Notes: generated by a model not told the origin, from the letters alone. A stretch of DNA of 64,000 bases from an uncultured Pelagibacteraceae bacterium (GCA_902628495.1 CACONH010000001.1:248001-312000); one strand, 5' to 3'. Positions 8,707 through 21,643 are shown, counted from the stretch's first letter. Program-made: numbers and translations.

Positions 8707-11574
8707 ATGAGTTCCTCAAATAACTTAGAAAATAAAAATGCAACTTTTTTAAATAAATCCAACAGCGGATTTATTGAGGAAATGTATGTAAAATTTATAG
8801 AGGGAGATCCAAATTTACCTGAAAGTTGGAGGAGCTATTTTGAAAGTCTTAATGAAGATCTAGAAGTCATTTCCAAAGAAATTCAAGGACCAAATTGGAG
8901 TCCTAAAAAAATAAAAATTAATAGAAATAATTTAAACTATAAAAATAATGTCCCTACAGAAAATGTTAATGCAGATAAAAAAGTTTCAGATTCTATAAGA
9001 GCTATAACGCTAATAAGAGCTTACAGAACAAGAGGTCATTTGATTGCAAATTTAGATCCTTTGGGTTTAATGAAAAGAGAGTACTTACATGATTTACATC
9101 CAAAAGATCATGGTTTTACTGCAGATGATCTTAATAGGAAAATTTTCTTAGATAACTATATGGATATAGGACATGCAACAATTAAAGAAATAACAAATAA
9201 TTTAAAAAAAATCTATTGCTCAACAATTGGTGCAGAATTTATGCATATTACAGATCCAGCTGAAAAAGTCTGGTTCAGAGAAAGGATGGAAAAAAAAGAA
9301 AATCAATTAAATTTTACTAGAAATGGAAAAATAGCAATTATGAATAAAATAATCCAAGCAGAAGGATTTGAAAAATTTTTGGCAAAAAAATATGTTGGAA
9401 CTAAAAGGTTCGGCCTAGATGGTGGCGAGTCTTTAATACCATCTTTAGAACAAATAATTAAACGAGGAGGTCAATTAGGTGCAAAAGAAATTAAAATTGG
9501 AATGCCTCATAGAGGAAGATTAAATGTTTTAGCAAATGTTTTACAAAAGTCTTATAAAAGAATTTTTAATGAATTTGCAGGTGAATTTTCAGCTACACAT
9601 GATGACTCCACAGGTGATGTAAAATATCATTTAGGAGCATCTTCAGATAGAGAATTCGATGGAAATTCTGTTCACGTGAGTTTGACTGATAACCCATCGC
9701 ATTTAGAGGCAGTCAATCCCATAGTCCTCGGTCAAACTAGAGCAAAACAATTTTTTCATAAGGACGAAGAAAGAAAAAAAGTAATACCAGTTCTAATTCA
9801 CGGAGATGCTGCGTTTGCTGGACAAGGTGTAGTAGCAGAATGTTTTGCTATGTCAGGCCTTAAAGGACATAATACCGGAGGAACCATTCACATAATCGTA
9901 AACAACCAAATTGGATTTACAACCAGCCCAAGGTTTGCAAGATCAAGTCCATATCCTTCTGATTTAGGAAAAGTTGTGGAGTCACCGATTTTACACTGCA
10001 ATGGAGACGATCCAGAGTCTGTTGTTCATTGTGCAAAAATCGCAATAGAATTTAGGCAAAAATTTAATAAAGATGTTGTTATAGATATGATTTGTTATAG
10101 ACGGTTTGGCCATAATGAAGGGGACGAACCTTCATTCACTCAGCCATTAATGTATAAAAAAATTAGGGCTCACCCAACTACACTAAATATTTATGGTAAA
10201 AAACTGGTTCAGGAGGGAACTTTATCTGAAAGTGAGTTTAATAAAATGAATACAGATTTTAAACAACTTTTGGAAAATCAGTTTAAAACTGCAAAAGATT
10301 ATAAACCAAAATTAAATTGGTTTGAAGGAACATGGTCAAGATATCAACCAACTAAAGGTAAAGATAAAAAAGGAGTAACGGGAGTAAACAATGACAAAAT
10401 TAAGAAAATATCAGAAAAAATAAACTCAATACCTTCAAAAATATTTGCTCATAAAACAATCGAAAGAGTTTTTTCTCAAAGAGCAAAAACAGTAGCTGAA
10501 GGAAAAAATATTGATTGGTCTACAGCAGAAAGCCTGGCTTTTGGCGCTTTGTTAGAAGAAGGTTTTCCAGTAAGGTTAGTCGGACAGGACTCAGGCAGAG
10601 GTACATTTAGTCAAAGACATTCAGTAATTAGGAACCAAAATGATAATTCAAGATATATCCCGTTAAATAACATTTCAAATAATCAAAAAAAATATGAAAT
10701 AGTCGACAGTCTGTTGTCCGAATTGGCAGTTCTAGGTTTTGAATATGGTTATAGTTTGGTTGAACCAGAAACACTAACTATATGGGAAGCACAATTTGGA
10801 GATTTTGCAAATGGAGCACAAGTAGTTATAGATCAATTTATAGCATCAGGAGAGAGAAAGTGGTCAAGGGCCTCAGGACTCGTAATGCTTTTGCCCCATG
10901 GATACGAAGGACAAGGACCAGAACATTCATCTGCAAGATTGGAGCGTTATTTACAATTATGTGCCCAAGAAAATATTCAGGTTATGAATTGTACAACACC
11001 CGCTAACTATTTTCACGCTTTAAGAAGACAAATTCACAGGGAATTTAGAAAACCATTAGTTATTATGACACCCAAGTCTTTGCTGAGACATAAATATTGT
11101 GTGTCAAATTTAGATGATTTTAATAAATCTAATTCTTTTCATAGAGTATTAGAAGACCATGCTTTAATCAAAAATTCTAAATTTGTAAAAATTAAAAAAG
11201 CTAAAAAAGTCAGAAAAGTTATAATTTGCTCAGGTAAAATTTATTTTGATCTACTCGAAGCAAGAGAAAAAAATAAGGTTGACGATGTAGTTTTTGTTAG
11301 AATTGAAGAACTATATCCATTCCCAGTAAAATCTTTAACTAAAGCCATTAAACCATATGTCTCAAATTCTCAGTTTTTTTGGTGCCAGGAAGAGCCTAAA
11401 AATATGGGCGCATGGTCATCTGTAAGAGATTATATTCAATGGACTTTGGATAATTTAGGAGTTAAAAAGAAATTAGATTATATTGGCAGAAAAGCTGCGG
11501 CATCGCCTGCTACTGGATATGCTAATAGACATGCTAAACAACAAAGAGAAATTTTAGATAAAGTATTTAAATAA
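8707..11574 (+). CDS. sucA: 2-oxoglutarate dehydrogenase E1 component
   Basis: This thiamine-diphosphate enzyme decarboxylates 2-oxoglutarate and passes the succinyl group to the lipoyl arm of SucB. The 955-residue length and the N-terminal helix for E2 docking (FIEEMYVKFIEGDPNLPESW) are typical. The ThDP-binding stretch runs from HGDAAFAGQGVVAE to NNQIGFTTSP. Other conserved blocks include KIGMPHRGRLN, GHNEGDEPSFTQP, ESLAFGALLEEGFPVRLVGQ and HGYEGQGPEHSSARLER. The stop is followed directly by the sucB ATG with no gap. Confidence 0.98.
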   Translation: MSSSNNLENKNATFLNKSNSGFIEEMYVKFIEGDPNLPESWRSYFESLNEDLEVISKEIQGPNWSPKKIKINRNNLNYKNNVPTENVNADKKVSDSIRAITLIRAYRTRGHLIANLDPLGLMKREYLHDLHPKDHGFTADDLNRKIFLDNYMDIGHATIKEITNNLKKIYCSTIGAEFMHITDPAEKVWFRERMEKKENQLNFTRNGKIAIMNKIIQAEGFEKFLAKKYVGTKRFGLDGGESLIPSLEQIIKRGGQLGAKEIKIGMPHRGRLNVLANVLQKSYKRIFNEFAGEFSATHDDSTGDVKYHLGASSDREFDGNSVHVSLTDNPSHLEAVNPIVLGQTRAKQFFHKDEERKKVIPVLIHGDAAFAGQGVVAECFAMSGLKGHNTGGTIHIIVNNQIGFTTSPRFARSSPYPSDLGKVVESPILHCNGDDPESVVHCAKIAIEFRQKFNKDVVIDMICYRRFGHNEGDEPSFTQPLMYKKIRAHPTTLNIYGKKLVQEGTLSESEFNKMNTDFKQLLENQFKTAKDYKPKLNWFEGTWSRYQPTKGKDKKGVTGVNNDKIKKISEKINSIPSKIFAHKTIERVFSQRAKTVAEGKNIDWSTAESLAFGALLEEGFPVRLVGQDSGRGTFSQRHSVIRNQNDNSRYIPLNNISNNQKKYEIVDSLLSELAVLGFEYGYSLVEPETLTIWEAQFGDFANGAQVVIDQFIASGERKWSRASGLVMLLPHGYEGQGPEHSSARLERYLQLCAQENIQVMNCTTPANYFHALRRQIHREFRKPLVIMTPKSLLRHKYCVSNLDDFNKSNSFHRVLEDHALIKNSKFVKIKKAKKVRKVIICSGKIYFDLLEAREKNKVDDVVFVRIEELYPFPVKSLTKAIKPYVSNSQFFWCQEEPKNMGAWSSVRDYIQWTLDNLGVKKKLDYIGRKAAASPATGYANRHAKQQREILDKVFK

Positions 11575-12909
11575 ATGTCAGAAAAAATAGTTGTTCCTGT
11601 CCTTGGAGAGAGCATAACCGAAGCTACAGTTGCAAAATGGCTTAAAAGCAAAGGCGATAGCGTTGAAGTAGATGAACCCATTGTTGAGCTGGAAACTGAC
11701 AAAGTAAATTTAGAAGTACCCTCACCATCTAGAGGGATCTTGGGAGAAATAAATTTCGAAGCAGGATCTACAGTTGAAGTTGGAGCAACATTAGGGTCTA
11801 TCACGGGAGGTCAATCAGCTTCTAAAAACGATAAAATTGAAAAAATAAAAGCTACGACCAAATCACCAGAAAATATTAATGGCAACATAATTAAATTGGA
11901 TGAAGAAAGAGACACCAAACTCTTTGACAATAATAACGAAAAAGAAAATTTAAAAATTCAAACTAAACAAGGTACAAATCAAGAACCTGAAGAAGAGGCA
12001 CTTGTTTTAACTGAAGAAGTAAAAAGTGATGAAAAAGTTAAATCAGGGAAAGAAAAAGTTATGTCACCTGCAGTTAGAAAAATAGTAAATGAAAATAATA
12101 TAAATATAGAAGAAATTAAGGGATCAGGCAAAGATGGGATGATTCTCAAAGGGGACTTGCTAAATTTAATGAGTGTTAAACCTGCTCCATCAGAAAGAAA
12201 ATTAAAATTTGGAGAGGAAGAAAAAATTAAAATGTCTAGGTTAAGAATGACAATTGCAAAAAGATTAAAACAAGCCCAAGAAAATTCAGCGATGCTTACT
12301 ACTTTTAACGAAGTAGATATGACAAATATCATGAACATGCGAAAAGAAAATCAGGTGGATTTTCAGCAAAAATTCAAAATTAAACTGGGGATCATGTCGT
12401 TTTTTGTTAAAGCTTGCGTAGTTGGGCTTAAGTTATATCCAGCAATCAATGCAGAAGTAGAAAGCGAGAACATAATTTACAAAAATTATTACAATATTAG
12501 CTTTGCTGTTGGAACAGATAAAGGATTGGTGGTGCCAGTTTTAAAGAATGCAGATGAAATGTCATTTGCAGACATAGAGATGAATATAAAAACTCTATCT
12601 GATAAGGCTAGAGATGGAAAAATTACAATTGAAGACCTACAAGGTGGAACATTCACAATTAGCAACGGGGGCGTATATGGTTCTATGTTATCTACTCCAA
12701 TTTTAAATTTACCACAATCAGGTGTTTTGGGCATGCATAATATTGTTAGTAGACCATATGTAATTAATAATGAAATTAAGATTAGACCAATTATGTATTT
12801 AGCATTATCTTATGATCATCGTATAATTGACGGAAAAGAGGCAGTTTCATTTTTAAAAACTGTTAAAGAAAATTTGGAGGAACCAAGAAGATTATTTTTA
12901 AATTTATAA
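11575..12909 (+). CDS. sucB: Dihydrolipoyl succinyltransferase (E2 of 2-oxoglutarate dehydrogenase)
   Basis: It transfers the succinyl group from the lipoyl arm to CoA. The 444-residue protein has one lipoyl domain at 1-76 with the modified lysine K43 in [11 protein letters not shown] charged flexible linker (about 80-155) follows, then a peripheral-subunit-binding domain around 160-200 ([21 protein letters not shown]) and the C-terminal acyltransferase domain, which ends in the active-site motif [12 protein letters not shown]. The gene begins on the base after the sucA stop and is followed 4 bases later by lpdA, completing the complex. Confidence 0.97.
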   Translation: MSEKIVVPVLGESITEATVAKWLKSKGDSVEVDEPIVELETDKVNLEVPSPSRGILGEINFEAGSTVEVGATLGSITGGQSASKNDKIEKIKATTKSPENINGNIIKLDEERDTKLFDNNNEKENLKIQTKQGTNQEPEEEALVLTEEVKSDEKVKSGKEKVMSPAVRKIVNENNINIEEIKGSGKDGMILKGDLLNLMSVKPAPSERKLKFGEEEKIKMSRLRMTIAKRLKQAQENSAMLTTFNEVDMTNIMNMRKENQVDFQQKFKIKLGIMSFFVKACVVGLKLYPAINAEVESENIIYKNYYNISFAVGTDKGLVVPVLKNADEMSFADIEMNIKTLSDKARDGKITIEDLQGGTFTISNGGVYGSMLSTPILNLPQSGVLGMHNIVSRPYVINNEIKIRPIMYLALSYDHRIIDGKEAVSFLKTVKENLEEPRRLFLNL

Positions 12910-12913
12910 AGCT

Positions 12914-14314
12914 ATGTCTGAAAAATTTGATGCAATTGTTATAGGCGGTGGCCCAGGTGGATATGTTTGTGCAATAAGGCTTGCTCAATTAGGAAAAAAA
13001 ACTGCATGTGTAGAATATAGGGGCACTTTAGGCGGAACATGTTTAAATATTGGATGCATACCCTCAAAAAATTTATTGAACCTTTCTGAAAATTTTCAAA
13101 AAGCAAAAAATTTTTCAAAAGTAGGAATCGAGATAAGTGATATTAAATTAAATCTTGATAAAATGATGAAAAATAAAGATAAAGCGGTAACTGTATTAAC
13201 TAAAGGAGTAGAGTTTTTATTTAAAAAAAATAAGGTTTCTTATTTCAAAGGTTTTGGAAGCTTTGTTTCGGACAAAAAAATAAAAATTAAAGGTTCTGAC
13301 GGCAAAGAGTTAGAAATTGAAGGGGAAAATATAATTATAGCTACAGGCTCAGAGCCCTCTAAAATGCCAAATATTAACTTTGATGAGGAAAGAATTGTAT
13401 CTTCAACAGGCGCTCTTTCTTTAAAAAAAGTTCCAAAAAAAATGATTGTAATCGGAGGTGGATACATAGGGCTAGAGATGGGTTCTGTTTGGTCAAGATT
13501 AGGCTCTGATGTTCATGTGATTGAATTTTTAGATAATATAACACCCGGAATGGATAAAGAAATTTCAAATGAATTTATGAAAATTTTAAAAAAACAAAAC
13601 ATAAAATTTCATATGGGCACAAAAGTTGAGAAAATTATAAAAAAAGGAGAAATTGTAGAGATTCAGACTTCTAATATTAAAGGAGAAAAAAGCTCTCACG
13701 ATTGTGACGTTGCTCTAATCTCAATAGGTAGAAAGGCATTTACAGATAAGCTAAATTTAGAGAAAATAAACTTAAAAACTGACGAAAAAGGTAGAGTTAA
13801 AGTAGATAAAAATTTTAAGACAGACAAAAAAAATATTTTTGCTATAGGCGATGTAATTCAAGGACCGATGTTAGCGCATAAGGCTGAAGAAGAAGGTATT
13901 GCAGTGGCAGAAATTATTGCAGGCCAATCTGGACATGTAAATTATGATTTAATTCCTGGAGTTATTTATACTTCTCCAGAAGTAGCAACTATCGGAAAAA
14001 CAGAAGAACAATTAAAAAAACAAAATATAAGTTATAAAATAGGAAAGTTTCCATTCATGGCAAACTCTAGAGCTAAAGCAATTGATGAGCCTGAAGGTTT
14101 CGTAAAAATTCTAGCTGATAACTCAACTGATAAAGTGTTAGGGGTACATATTATAGGCCCCCATGCTGGTGAAATGATTGCTGAAATGGCAGTTGCGATG
14201 GAATTTGGTGCAAGTTCTGAGGACATTGCAAGGACTTGTCATGCACATCCTACGTTTTCTGAGGCAATTAAAGAAGCTGCATTATCAGTAGATAAAAGAC
14301 AGATTCATTCGTAA
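12914..14314 (+). CDS. lpdA: Dihydrolipoyl dehydrogenase (E3)
   Basis: This flavoenzyme reoxidises dihydrolipoamide on E2 with NAD+. The 466-residue protein shows the FAD motif VIGGGPGGYVCAIRLAQLG, the redox-active disulfide GGTCLNIGCIPSKNLL, the NAD motif VIGGGYIGLEMGSVWSRLG, FAIGDVIQGPMLAHKAEEEG, and the C-terminal His-Glu pair in CHAHPTFSEAIKEA. It closes the 2-oxoglutarate dehydrogenase set. The same E3 may also serve other complexes such as pyruvate dehydrogenase or glycine cleavage, but that is inference. Confidence 0.97.
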   Translation: MSEKFDAIVIGGGPGGYVCAIRLAQLGKKTACVEYRGTLGGTCLNIGCIPSKNLLNLSENFQKAKNFSKVGIEISDIKLNLDKMMKNKDKAVTVLTKGVEFLFKKNKVSYFKGFGSFVSDKKIKIKGSDGKELEIEGENIIIATGSEPSKMPNINFDEERIVSSTGALSLKKVPKKMIVIGGGYIGLEMGSVWSRLGSDVHVIEFLDNITPGMDKEISNEFMKILKKQNIKFHMGTKVEKIIKKGEIVEIQTSNIKGEKSSHDCDVALISIGRKAFTDKLNLEKINLKTDEKGRVKVDKNFKTDKKNIFAIGDVIQGPMLAHKAEEEGIAVAEIIAGQSGHVNYDLIPGVIYTSPEVATIGKTEEQLKKQNISYKIGKFPFMANSRAKAIDEPEGFVKILADNSTDKVLGVHIIGPHAGEMIAEMAVAMEFGASSEDIARTCHAHPTFSEAIKEAALSVDKRQIHS

Positions 14315-14333
14315 TATATATCTTATATTACAA

Positions 14334-16292
14334 ATGAAGTTTCCAGTTCTTATCCCAAATATATTTGATCATCCATTTACATACACATCTGATATAAATC
14401 TGAAGGTAGGTGACTATGTTGAAGTCCCTTTTGGTAAAAAAAAAATTAATGGCGTTGTCTGGAACGAGTTTGAACAAGATCAATCAAAAAAGTTTCAATT
14501 AAAAAAAATATTGAGGAAATTAGATGTTAACCCATTAAAAAAAACAACAATAGACTTCTTAAATTGGTTTTCAAAGTATAACATTGTTCCTAAGGGAATG
14601 GCTTTGAAACTTCATTTACTAAGTAATCAGGCTATCGAAAATGAAATAAATGATAATTTCACTGAGTACAACTCCATAATTAAAACATCTATTTATGAAT
14701 TAAATAATGAACAGCTTAAGTGTTTAACCGATTTATCTAAGAAAAATAATAAATTTTGTGTTAATGTACTTCAAGGCACAACAGGCTCAGGAAAAACATT
14801 AGTTTATTTCAATCTTATTAAAAATAAAATTAAACAAAATAAACAAGCACTTATACTGCTACCTGAAATAGGTTTAACTGGAGAATTCGAAAAAAAATTT
14901 TTAGATTTTTTTGGTTTTAAACCAGCTATATGGCACTCTAGTGTGACACCAAAAAATAAAAAAATTATATGGAATGGTTTAAGCAATGGAAATATTAAAG
15001 CTATAATTGGCGCTAGATCATCTCTTTTTTTGCCTTTTAAAAATTTAGGTATAATTATTGTTGATGAGGAACACGACCAATCTTTTAAACAAGACGAGGG
15101 AGTTGCTTATAATGCAAGAGATATGGCTATATCAAGAGCATCTTATGAAAACATTCCAGTAAATTTAATTTCTGCCGTTCCATCAATTGAAACATACAAC
15201 AACATAAAAAAAGGAAAGTATTTCTCTCATCGAATTCTAAAAAGATATAAAAATGCGAGGCTACCTGAATATGAGTTAATTGATTTAACTAAAGAAAAAA
15301 GAATTAAAAATAGTATATTTTCTGAAAAAATTATTAGCAAAGTCAAAAATCATTTAAAACAAAATGACCAAGTATTATTCTTTGTTAATCGAAGAGGATA
15401 CTCTCCTTTTGTTATTTGTAAAAAATGTTTAAAAAATTTCACTTGTCCAAAGTGTTCTATTAATCTCGTTTATCATAAAAAAATAAACAAGATTTTATGT
15501 CACTATTGCGGGTATAAAAAAAACTTAGAAACAATTTGTAAATCTGATAGTAAAAAATGTGAATTTGTTTATAGTGGTTTGGGTGTTGAAAAAATATTAG
15601 AAGAAGTAAAAAAAAATTTTCCCGGGAAAAAAACTGTAATTTTTTCAAGCGATACAATTAATAAAAGAAATTCACAAATTGAAATACAAAAAATTATTGA
15701 TAATCAAACTAAAATTTTAATAGGAACCCAATTAATATCAAAAGGTTTTCATTTTCCAAATTTAAACTGCATAGTAATACTTGATTTAGATTTAGCTTCA
15801 CGAGGTTTTGACATAAGAAGCGTGGAAAAAACTGTACAGCTATATCATCAATTGTCAGGGCGTGCCGGAAGAGAAGGCAAGCCATCAAAAGTATATTTTC
15901 AGACAATTAATAAAAAAAATAATGTGATATCTCAAATTATAAATCCAGACCCATACGTATTTTTAGAAAATGAACTTGAATTAAGGAAAAAATTTAAATT
16001 ACCACCTTTTGAGAGATTTGTTTCAATTATAATAAGTTGTAAAAATTCCTCTATGTCAGAAAAGATTGCGTATGACCTTGTTACATTACTTAAAAAAAAA
16101 ACAGATGGGAATATATTGGGTCCTGTAAATGCACCAATTTATAGAATTAGAGACAAATATAGAAATAGAATACTTATTAGATCGAGTAAAAAAATAAACA
16201 TTCAAAGACAGATACTTAATACTATAAAAAATTTTAAACTACCGCCTCAAATAAAACTTTCAGTTGATGTTGATCCAATAAACTTCAATTAA
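14334..16292 (+). CDS. priA: Primosomal protein N' / replication-restart helicase PriA
   Basis: This superfamily 2 helicase recognises stalled forks and reloads the replisome. The 652-residue protein is somewhat shorter than the roughly 730 residues of E. coli PriA. Visible parts are the N-terminal 3'-DNA-binding domain (DYVEVPFGKKKINGVVW), Walker A GTTGSGKTLVYF, Walker B VDEEHDQSFK, and the helicase C domain with LIGTQLISKGFHFPN and QLSGRAGREGKP. The zinc module has CKKC, CPKC and CHYC pairs plus a final pair spaced wider (CKSDSKKC). It lies just upstream of the ATP synthase genes but is unrelated in function. Confidence 0.95.
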   Translation: MKFPVLIPNIFDHPFTYTSDINLKVGDYVEVPFGKKKINGVVWNEFEQDQSKKFQLKKILRKLDVNPLKKTTIDFLNWFSKYNIVPKGMALKLHLLSNQAIENEINDNFTEYNSIIKTSIYELNNEQLKCLTDLSKKNNKFCVNVLQGTTGSGKTLVYFNLIKNKIKQNKQALILLPEIGLTGEFEKKFLDFFGFKPAIWHSSVTPKNKKIIWNGLSNGNIKAIIGARSSLFLPFKNLGIIIVDEEHDQSFKQDEGVAYNARDMAISRASYENIPVNLISAVPSIETYNNIKKGKYFSHRILKRYKNARLPEYELIDLTKEKRIKNSIFSEKIISKVKNHLKQNDQVLFFVNRRGYSPFVICKKCLKNFTCPKCSINLVYHKKINKILCHYCGYKKNLETICKSDSKKCEFVYSGLGVEKILEEVKKNFPGKKTVIFSSDTINKRNSQIEIQKIIDNQTKILIGTQLISKGFHFPNLNCIVILDLDLASRGFDIRSVEKTVQLYHQLSGRAGREGKPSKVYFQTINKKNNVISQIINPDPYVFLENELELRKKFKLPPFERFVSIIISCKNSSMSEKIAYDLVTLLKKKTDGNILGPVNAPIYRIRDKYRNRILIRSSKKINIQRQILNTIKNFKLPPQIKLSVDVDPINFN

Positions 16293-16297
16293 TATAG

Positions 16298-16317
16298 AAA
16301 AAAAATGTATTTTTTTT
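16298..16317 (+). repeat. A8/T8 inverted repeat just after priA
   Basis: Eight A residues (16298-16305), a TGTA loop and eight T residues (16310-16317) form a perfect A:U hairpin beginning 6 bases after the priA stop. It may act as a weak terminator between priA and the ATP synthase genes. It has no G:C pair, and homopolymer runs are common in such AT-rich DNA, so chance is a real alternative. Confidence 0.3.
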
Positions 16318-16357
16318 AACCTCTAGCTTGATCGTATCTAGGCTATATGCTAATTAG

Positions 16358-16385
16358 TTCAAAAATTTAAAGATCTAATTATATT
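16358..16385 (+). promoter_or_regulatory. Candidate promoter of atpHAGDC
   Basis: In the 115-base gap before atpH, TTCAAA at 16358-16363 is followed after 16 bases by TATATT at 16380-16385, 22 bases ahead of the atpH ATG. A TTGATC at 16328 could be an alternative -35 but lacks a well-spaced -10. This gap is one of the larger ones in the window, which supports a promoter here, but the match is modest. Confidence 0.35.
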
Positions 16386-16407
16386 AACTTGATAAAATTC
16401 ACTTAAA

Positions 16408-16938
16408 ATGACCTTTAACAGTTACTCAAAAGCTTTGTATGAATTATCCATTGAGTCTAGTGTTACGGATGAAATCGAGCACCAGTCTAAATCTATTTTA
16501 AAAGCTTTGGAAACGATAAAAGAATTTAATGCTTTTATCAAAAACCCTCTTTTTAAACAAAATGATCAAGTTGAAATGCTAAATGGTCTTTCAAAGAAAT
16601 TTAACTTTAACCCAATACTAAATAAATTCTTAAATTTTTTGGTTAGCAAGCGTAGACTTTTTTATTTAGATAAAATTTTAAAAGATTTTGTTTCATATTG
16701 TTCATTTAAAAGAGGTGAAGTGGATGCAAAACTAATATCTGCCAAAGAACTTAAAGATGATGAAGTAGAAAAAATCAAAAAAGAGCTTTTCGCTAAGTTC
16801 GGGTCAAAAATTAATTTAGATTATAAAGTAGACAAAGATCTTATTTCAGGACTAATAATTCAAGTTGGAAGTATAATGATTGATAATTCTCTGAAAAATA
16901 AACTTAAACAAATTAAATCACAGATGATCGAGGTATAA
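16408..16938 (+). CDS. atpH: F1FO ATP synthase delta subunit
   Basis: This 176-residue protein is the stalk subunit that links the F1 head to the FO b-subunits. The N-terminal helical region (SYSKALYELSIES) and the C-terminal segment KINLDYKVDKDLISGLIIQVGSIMIDNSLKNKL follow the OSCP/delta family pattern. It is the first gene of the F1 cluster atpHAGDC. The membrane FO genes are not in this window, as is usual in alphaproteobacteria where F1 and FO operons are separate. Its stop abuts the atpA ATG. Confidence 0.95.
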   Translation: MTFNSYSKALYELSIESSVTDEIEHQSKSILKALETIKEFNAFIKNPLFKQNDQVEMLNGLSKKFNFNPILNKFLNFLVSKRRLFYLDKILKDFVSYCSFKRGEVDAKLISAKELKDDEVEKIKKELFAKFGSKINLDYKVDKDLISGLIIQVGSIMIDNSLKNKLKQIKSQMIEV

Positions 16939-18469
16939 ATGGATATAAATCCTTCAGAAGTAACAAAAATATTAAAAGAACAAATCAAAAAATTTGGAGA
17001 CAAATCTGAGGTTACTGAAATTGGACAAGTTTTATCTGTTGGTGATGGTATAGCCAGAATATATGGTCTAGATAATGTTCAAGCAGGAGAGATGGTTGAA
17101 TTCTCTGATGGTTCAAAGGGAATGGCCTTAAACCTTGAAAGTGATAACGTTGGCGTAGTTATTTTTGGTGACGACAGAGCTATTAAAGAAGGAGATACGG
17201 TAAAAAGAACGGGATCAATTGTTGATGTTCCAGTCGGTAAACAATTATTAGGAAGAGTAGTTGATGGGTTAGGAAACCCAATAGATGGTAAAGCTAATCT
17301 CGAAAAAAATCTAGAAAGAAGAAGAGTGGAAGTAAAAGCACCAGGTATTATACCGAGACAATCGGTAGGTGAACCAATGCAAACTGGTTTAAAATCGATA
17401 GATAGTTTAATTCCAATTGGTAGAGGCCAAAGAGAATTAATCATAGGAGATAGACAAACTGGAAAAACTGCAGTCGCAATCGACACAATTATTAATCAAA
17501 AAAAAATTAATGAATCAGAAGATGAAAGCAAAAAACTTTATTGTATTTATGTTGCTATAGGCCAAAAAAGATCTACGGTTGCACAAATTGTAAAGACATT
17601 AGAGGATGCAGGAGCTATGGATTATACGACAATAGTTTCGGCAACAGCTTCAGATTCTGCTCCTTTACAATTCTTAGCACCTTATACTGGTTGTGCTATG
17701 GGAGAATATTTTAGAGATAATGGAATGCATGCACTCATTATTTACGATGACTTATCAAAACAAGCAGTAGCCTACCGTCAGATGTCTCTATTACTTAGAA
17801 GACCTCCAGGTAGAGAAGCTTATCCAGGTGATGTCTTTTATTTACACAGCAGACTTCTAGAGAGAGCGGCGAAATTAAGTGACGCCAATGGTGGAGGCTC
17901 ATTAACAGCATTACCTGTTATTGAGACACAAGCGGGGGATGTTTCTGCATATATTCCAACTAATGTAATTTCTATTACAGACGGGCAAATTTTTTTAGAA
18001 ACAGAATTGTTTAATCAAGGTATTAGACCAGCGGTTAATGTTGGGTTGTCTGTTTCACGAGTTGGATCAGCCGCTCAAACTAAAGCGATGAAAAAAGTTG
18101 CAGGCTCAATCAAATTAGAGTTGGCTCAATATAGAGAAATGGCAGCATTTGCTCAATTTGGTTCTGATTTAGATGCCTCAACTCAAAAATTATTAAATAG
18201 AGGATCAAAATTAACAGAGTTATTAAAGCAAAAACAATATTCACCAATGACTGTTGCAGAGCAAGTTTTAACTATATTTGCAGGTGTTAGAGGATACCTT
18301 GATGATATAGACTTAAAAAATATCGAAGATTTCGAAAACCAACTTTTGGAAAAATGCAAATCTGAAAAACCTGAGATTATTGAAAGTATTTCCAGCTCTG
18401 GAAAGCTTGATGAAGATATAGAAAAAAATTTAGCATCTCTGATAAATGATTTAAAAGAAAAGTTTAAAA

Positions 18470-18477
<8 letters not shown>
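16939..18477 (+). CDS. atpA: F1FO ATP synthase alpha subunit
   Basis: This is the non-catalytic nucleotide-binding subunit of the alpha3-beta3 head. The 512-residue protein carries the P-loop [14 protein letters not shown] near residue 170, the [17 protein letters not shown] block, the family signature near [17 protein letters not shown], and the IRPA-type arginine context. It starts directly after atpH and overlaps atpG by 8 bases. Confidence 0.98.
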
Positions 18478-20771
<2,294 letters not shown>

Positions 20772-21167
20772 ATGGACCAATTTAATTTAGAAATCATAAG
20801 TCCAGAAAAATCTTTTTTAACAAAAAGTGATACTGAGGAAGTAGTTATCCCGGCTATTGAAGGATATATTGGTATATTAAAAGATCATATTCCTTTAATT
20901 TCTTTCTTAAAACCAGGAATTATTGACGTAAGATCTAAAAATAAAACTTTAAATTATTATGTGGATGATGGAATTGTCGAATTTAAAGATAATACTTTGT
21001 CGATACTAACAAGCAATATTTTTGACTTAAAAGAAATTGATAAAAATAAAGTGGATAAAATTGTGAAGGATGCGGAGGAAGGTTTAAAAAAAGAAAATAT
21101 TAAAGATCAAGATCGATATATATTAAATCAGAAAATTGAGGTTTTAAATTCTATAAAGTCTAATTAA
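20772..21167 (+). CDS. atpC: F1FO ATP synthase epsilon subunit
   Basis: This subunit caps the rotor and can inhibit ATP hydrolysis. The 131-residue protein has the N-terminal beta-sandwich (FNLEIISPEKSFLTKSD, IPAIEGYIGILKDHIPLI) and a short lysine-rich C-terminal helical pair. In alphaproteobacteria inhibition is often taken over by the zeta subunit, whose gene is at 55976. The 3' end overlaps the 3' end of the convergent rppH gene by 8 bases, so any terminator must lie within rppH. Confidence 0.93.
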   Translation: MDQFNLEIISPEKSFLTKSDTEEVVIPAIEGYIGILKDHIPLISFLKPGIIDVRSKNKTLNYYVDDGIVEFKDNTLSILTSNIFDLKEIDKNKVDKIVKDAEEGLKKENIKDQDRYILNQKIEVLNSIKSN

Positions 21168-21639
21168 AAATAATTTTTTTAACTTCGCTTTTTAAATTTT
21201 TGTATACATCAGTTTTAAAGTCAACAACCCATTTAGTAATCTCATCTAAGTCAATCCATCTCCACTCCGAAAACTCTGGTTTTTTCGTTTTAATATTGAT
21301 CTCTGTATCTTCACCTTTAAATCTCATACAAAACCATTTTTGTTTTTGTCCTTTGTATTTACCTCTCCATATTATCCCAAGAAGATTTTCAGGTAAAAAA
21401 TACGTTTGATAACCTTCAATCTCTTTTATTAAATCTACATTTTTTACACCTGTCTCTTCTTCAAGTTCTCTAAGTGCTGCATCTAAAAATTTTTCATTTC
21501 CATCTACACCACCCTGAGGCATTTGCCAGTAATTGTGAGGGTTATCTAATCTTTTGGCTACAAAAACCTTATTATCTTTGTTTAAAAGAATAATACCTAC
21601 ACCTATTCTTAAAGGTAAATTTTTAAACTTTTCCTGCAT
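21160..21639 (-). CDS. rppH: RNA pyrophosphohydrolase (Nudix)
   Basis: It removes pyrophosphate from 5'-triphosphate RNA ends and so starts mRNA decay; some relatives hydrolyse dinucleoside polyphosphates. The 159-residue protein has the Nudix box beginning GGVDGNEKFLDAALREL and continuing into EEETGV, and the substrate-binding WQMPQGG just before it. It is the last gene of the rplU-to-rppH run, 4 bases after ctpA, an order (ctpA-rppH) common in alphaproteobacteria. Confidence 0.93.
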   Translation of the reverse strand: MQEKFKNLPLRIGVGIILLNKDNKVFVAKRLDNPHNYWQMPQGGVDGNEKFLDAALRELEEETGVKNVDLIKEIEGYQTYFLPENLLGIIWRGKYKGQKQKWFCMRFKGEDTEINIKTKKPEFSEWRWIDLDEITKWVVDFKTDVYKNLKSEVKKIIFN

Positions 21640-21643
21640 TAAA

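Noticed and set aside
8381-8743. Antisense open frame spanning the end of sucD and start of sucA
   Set aside because: No recognisable protein pattern, and it lies opposite two well-conserved genes.
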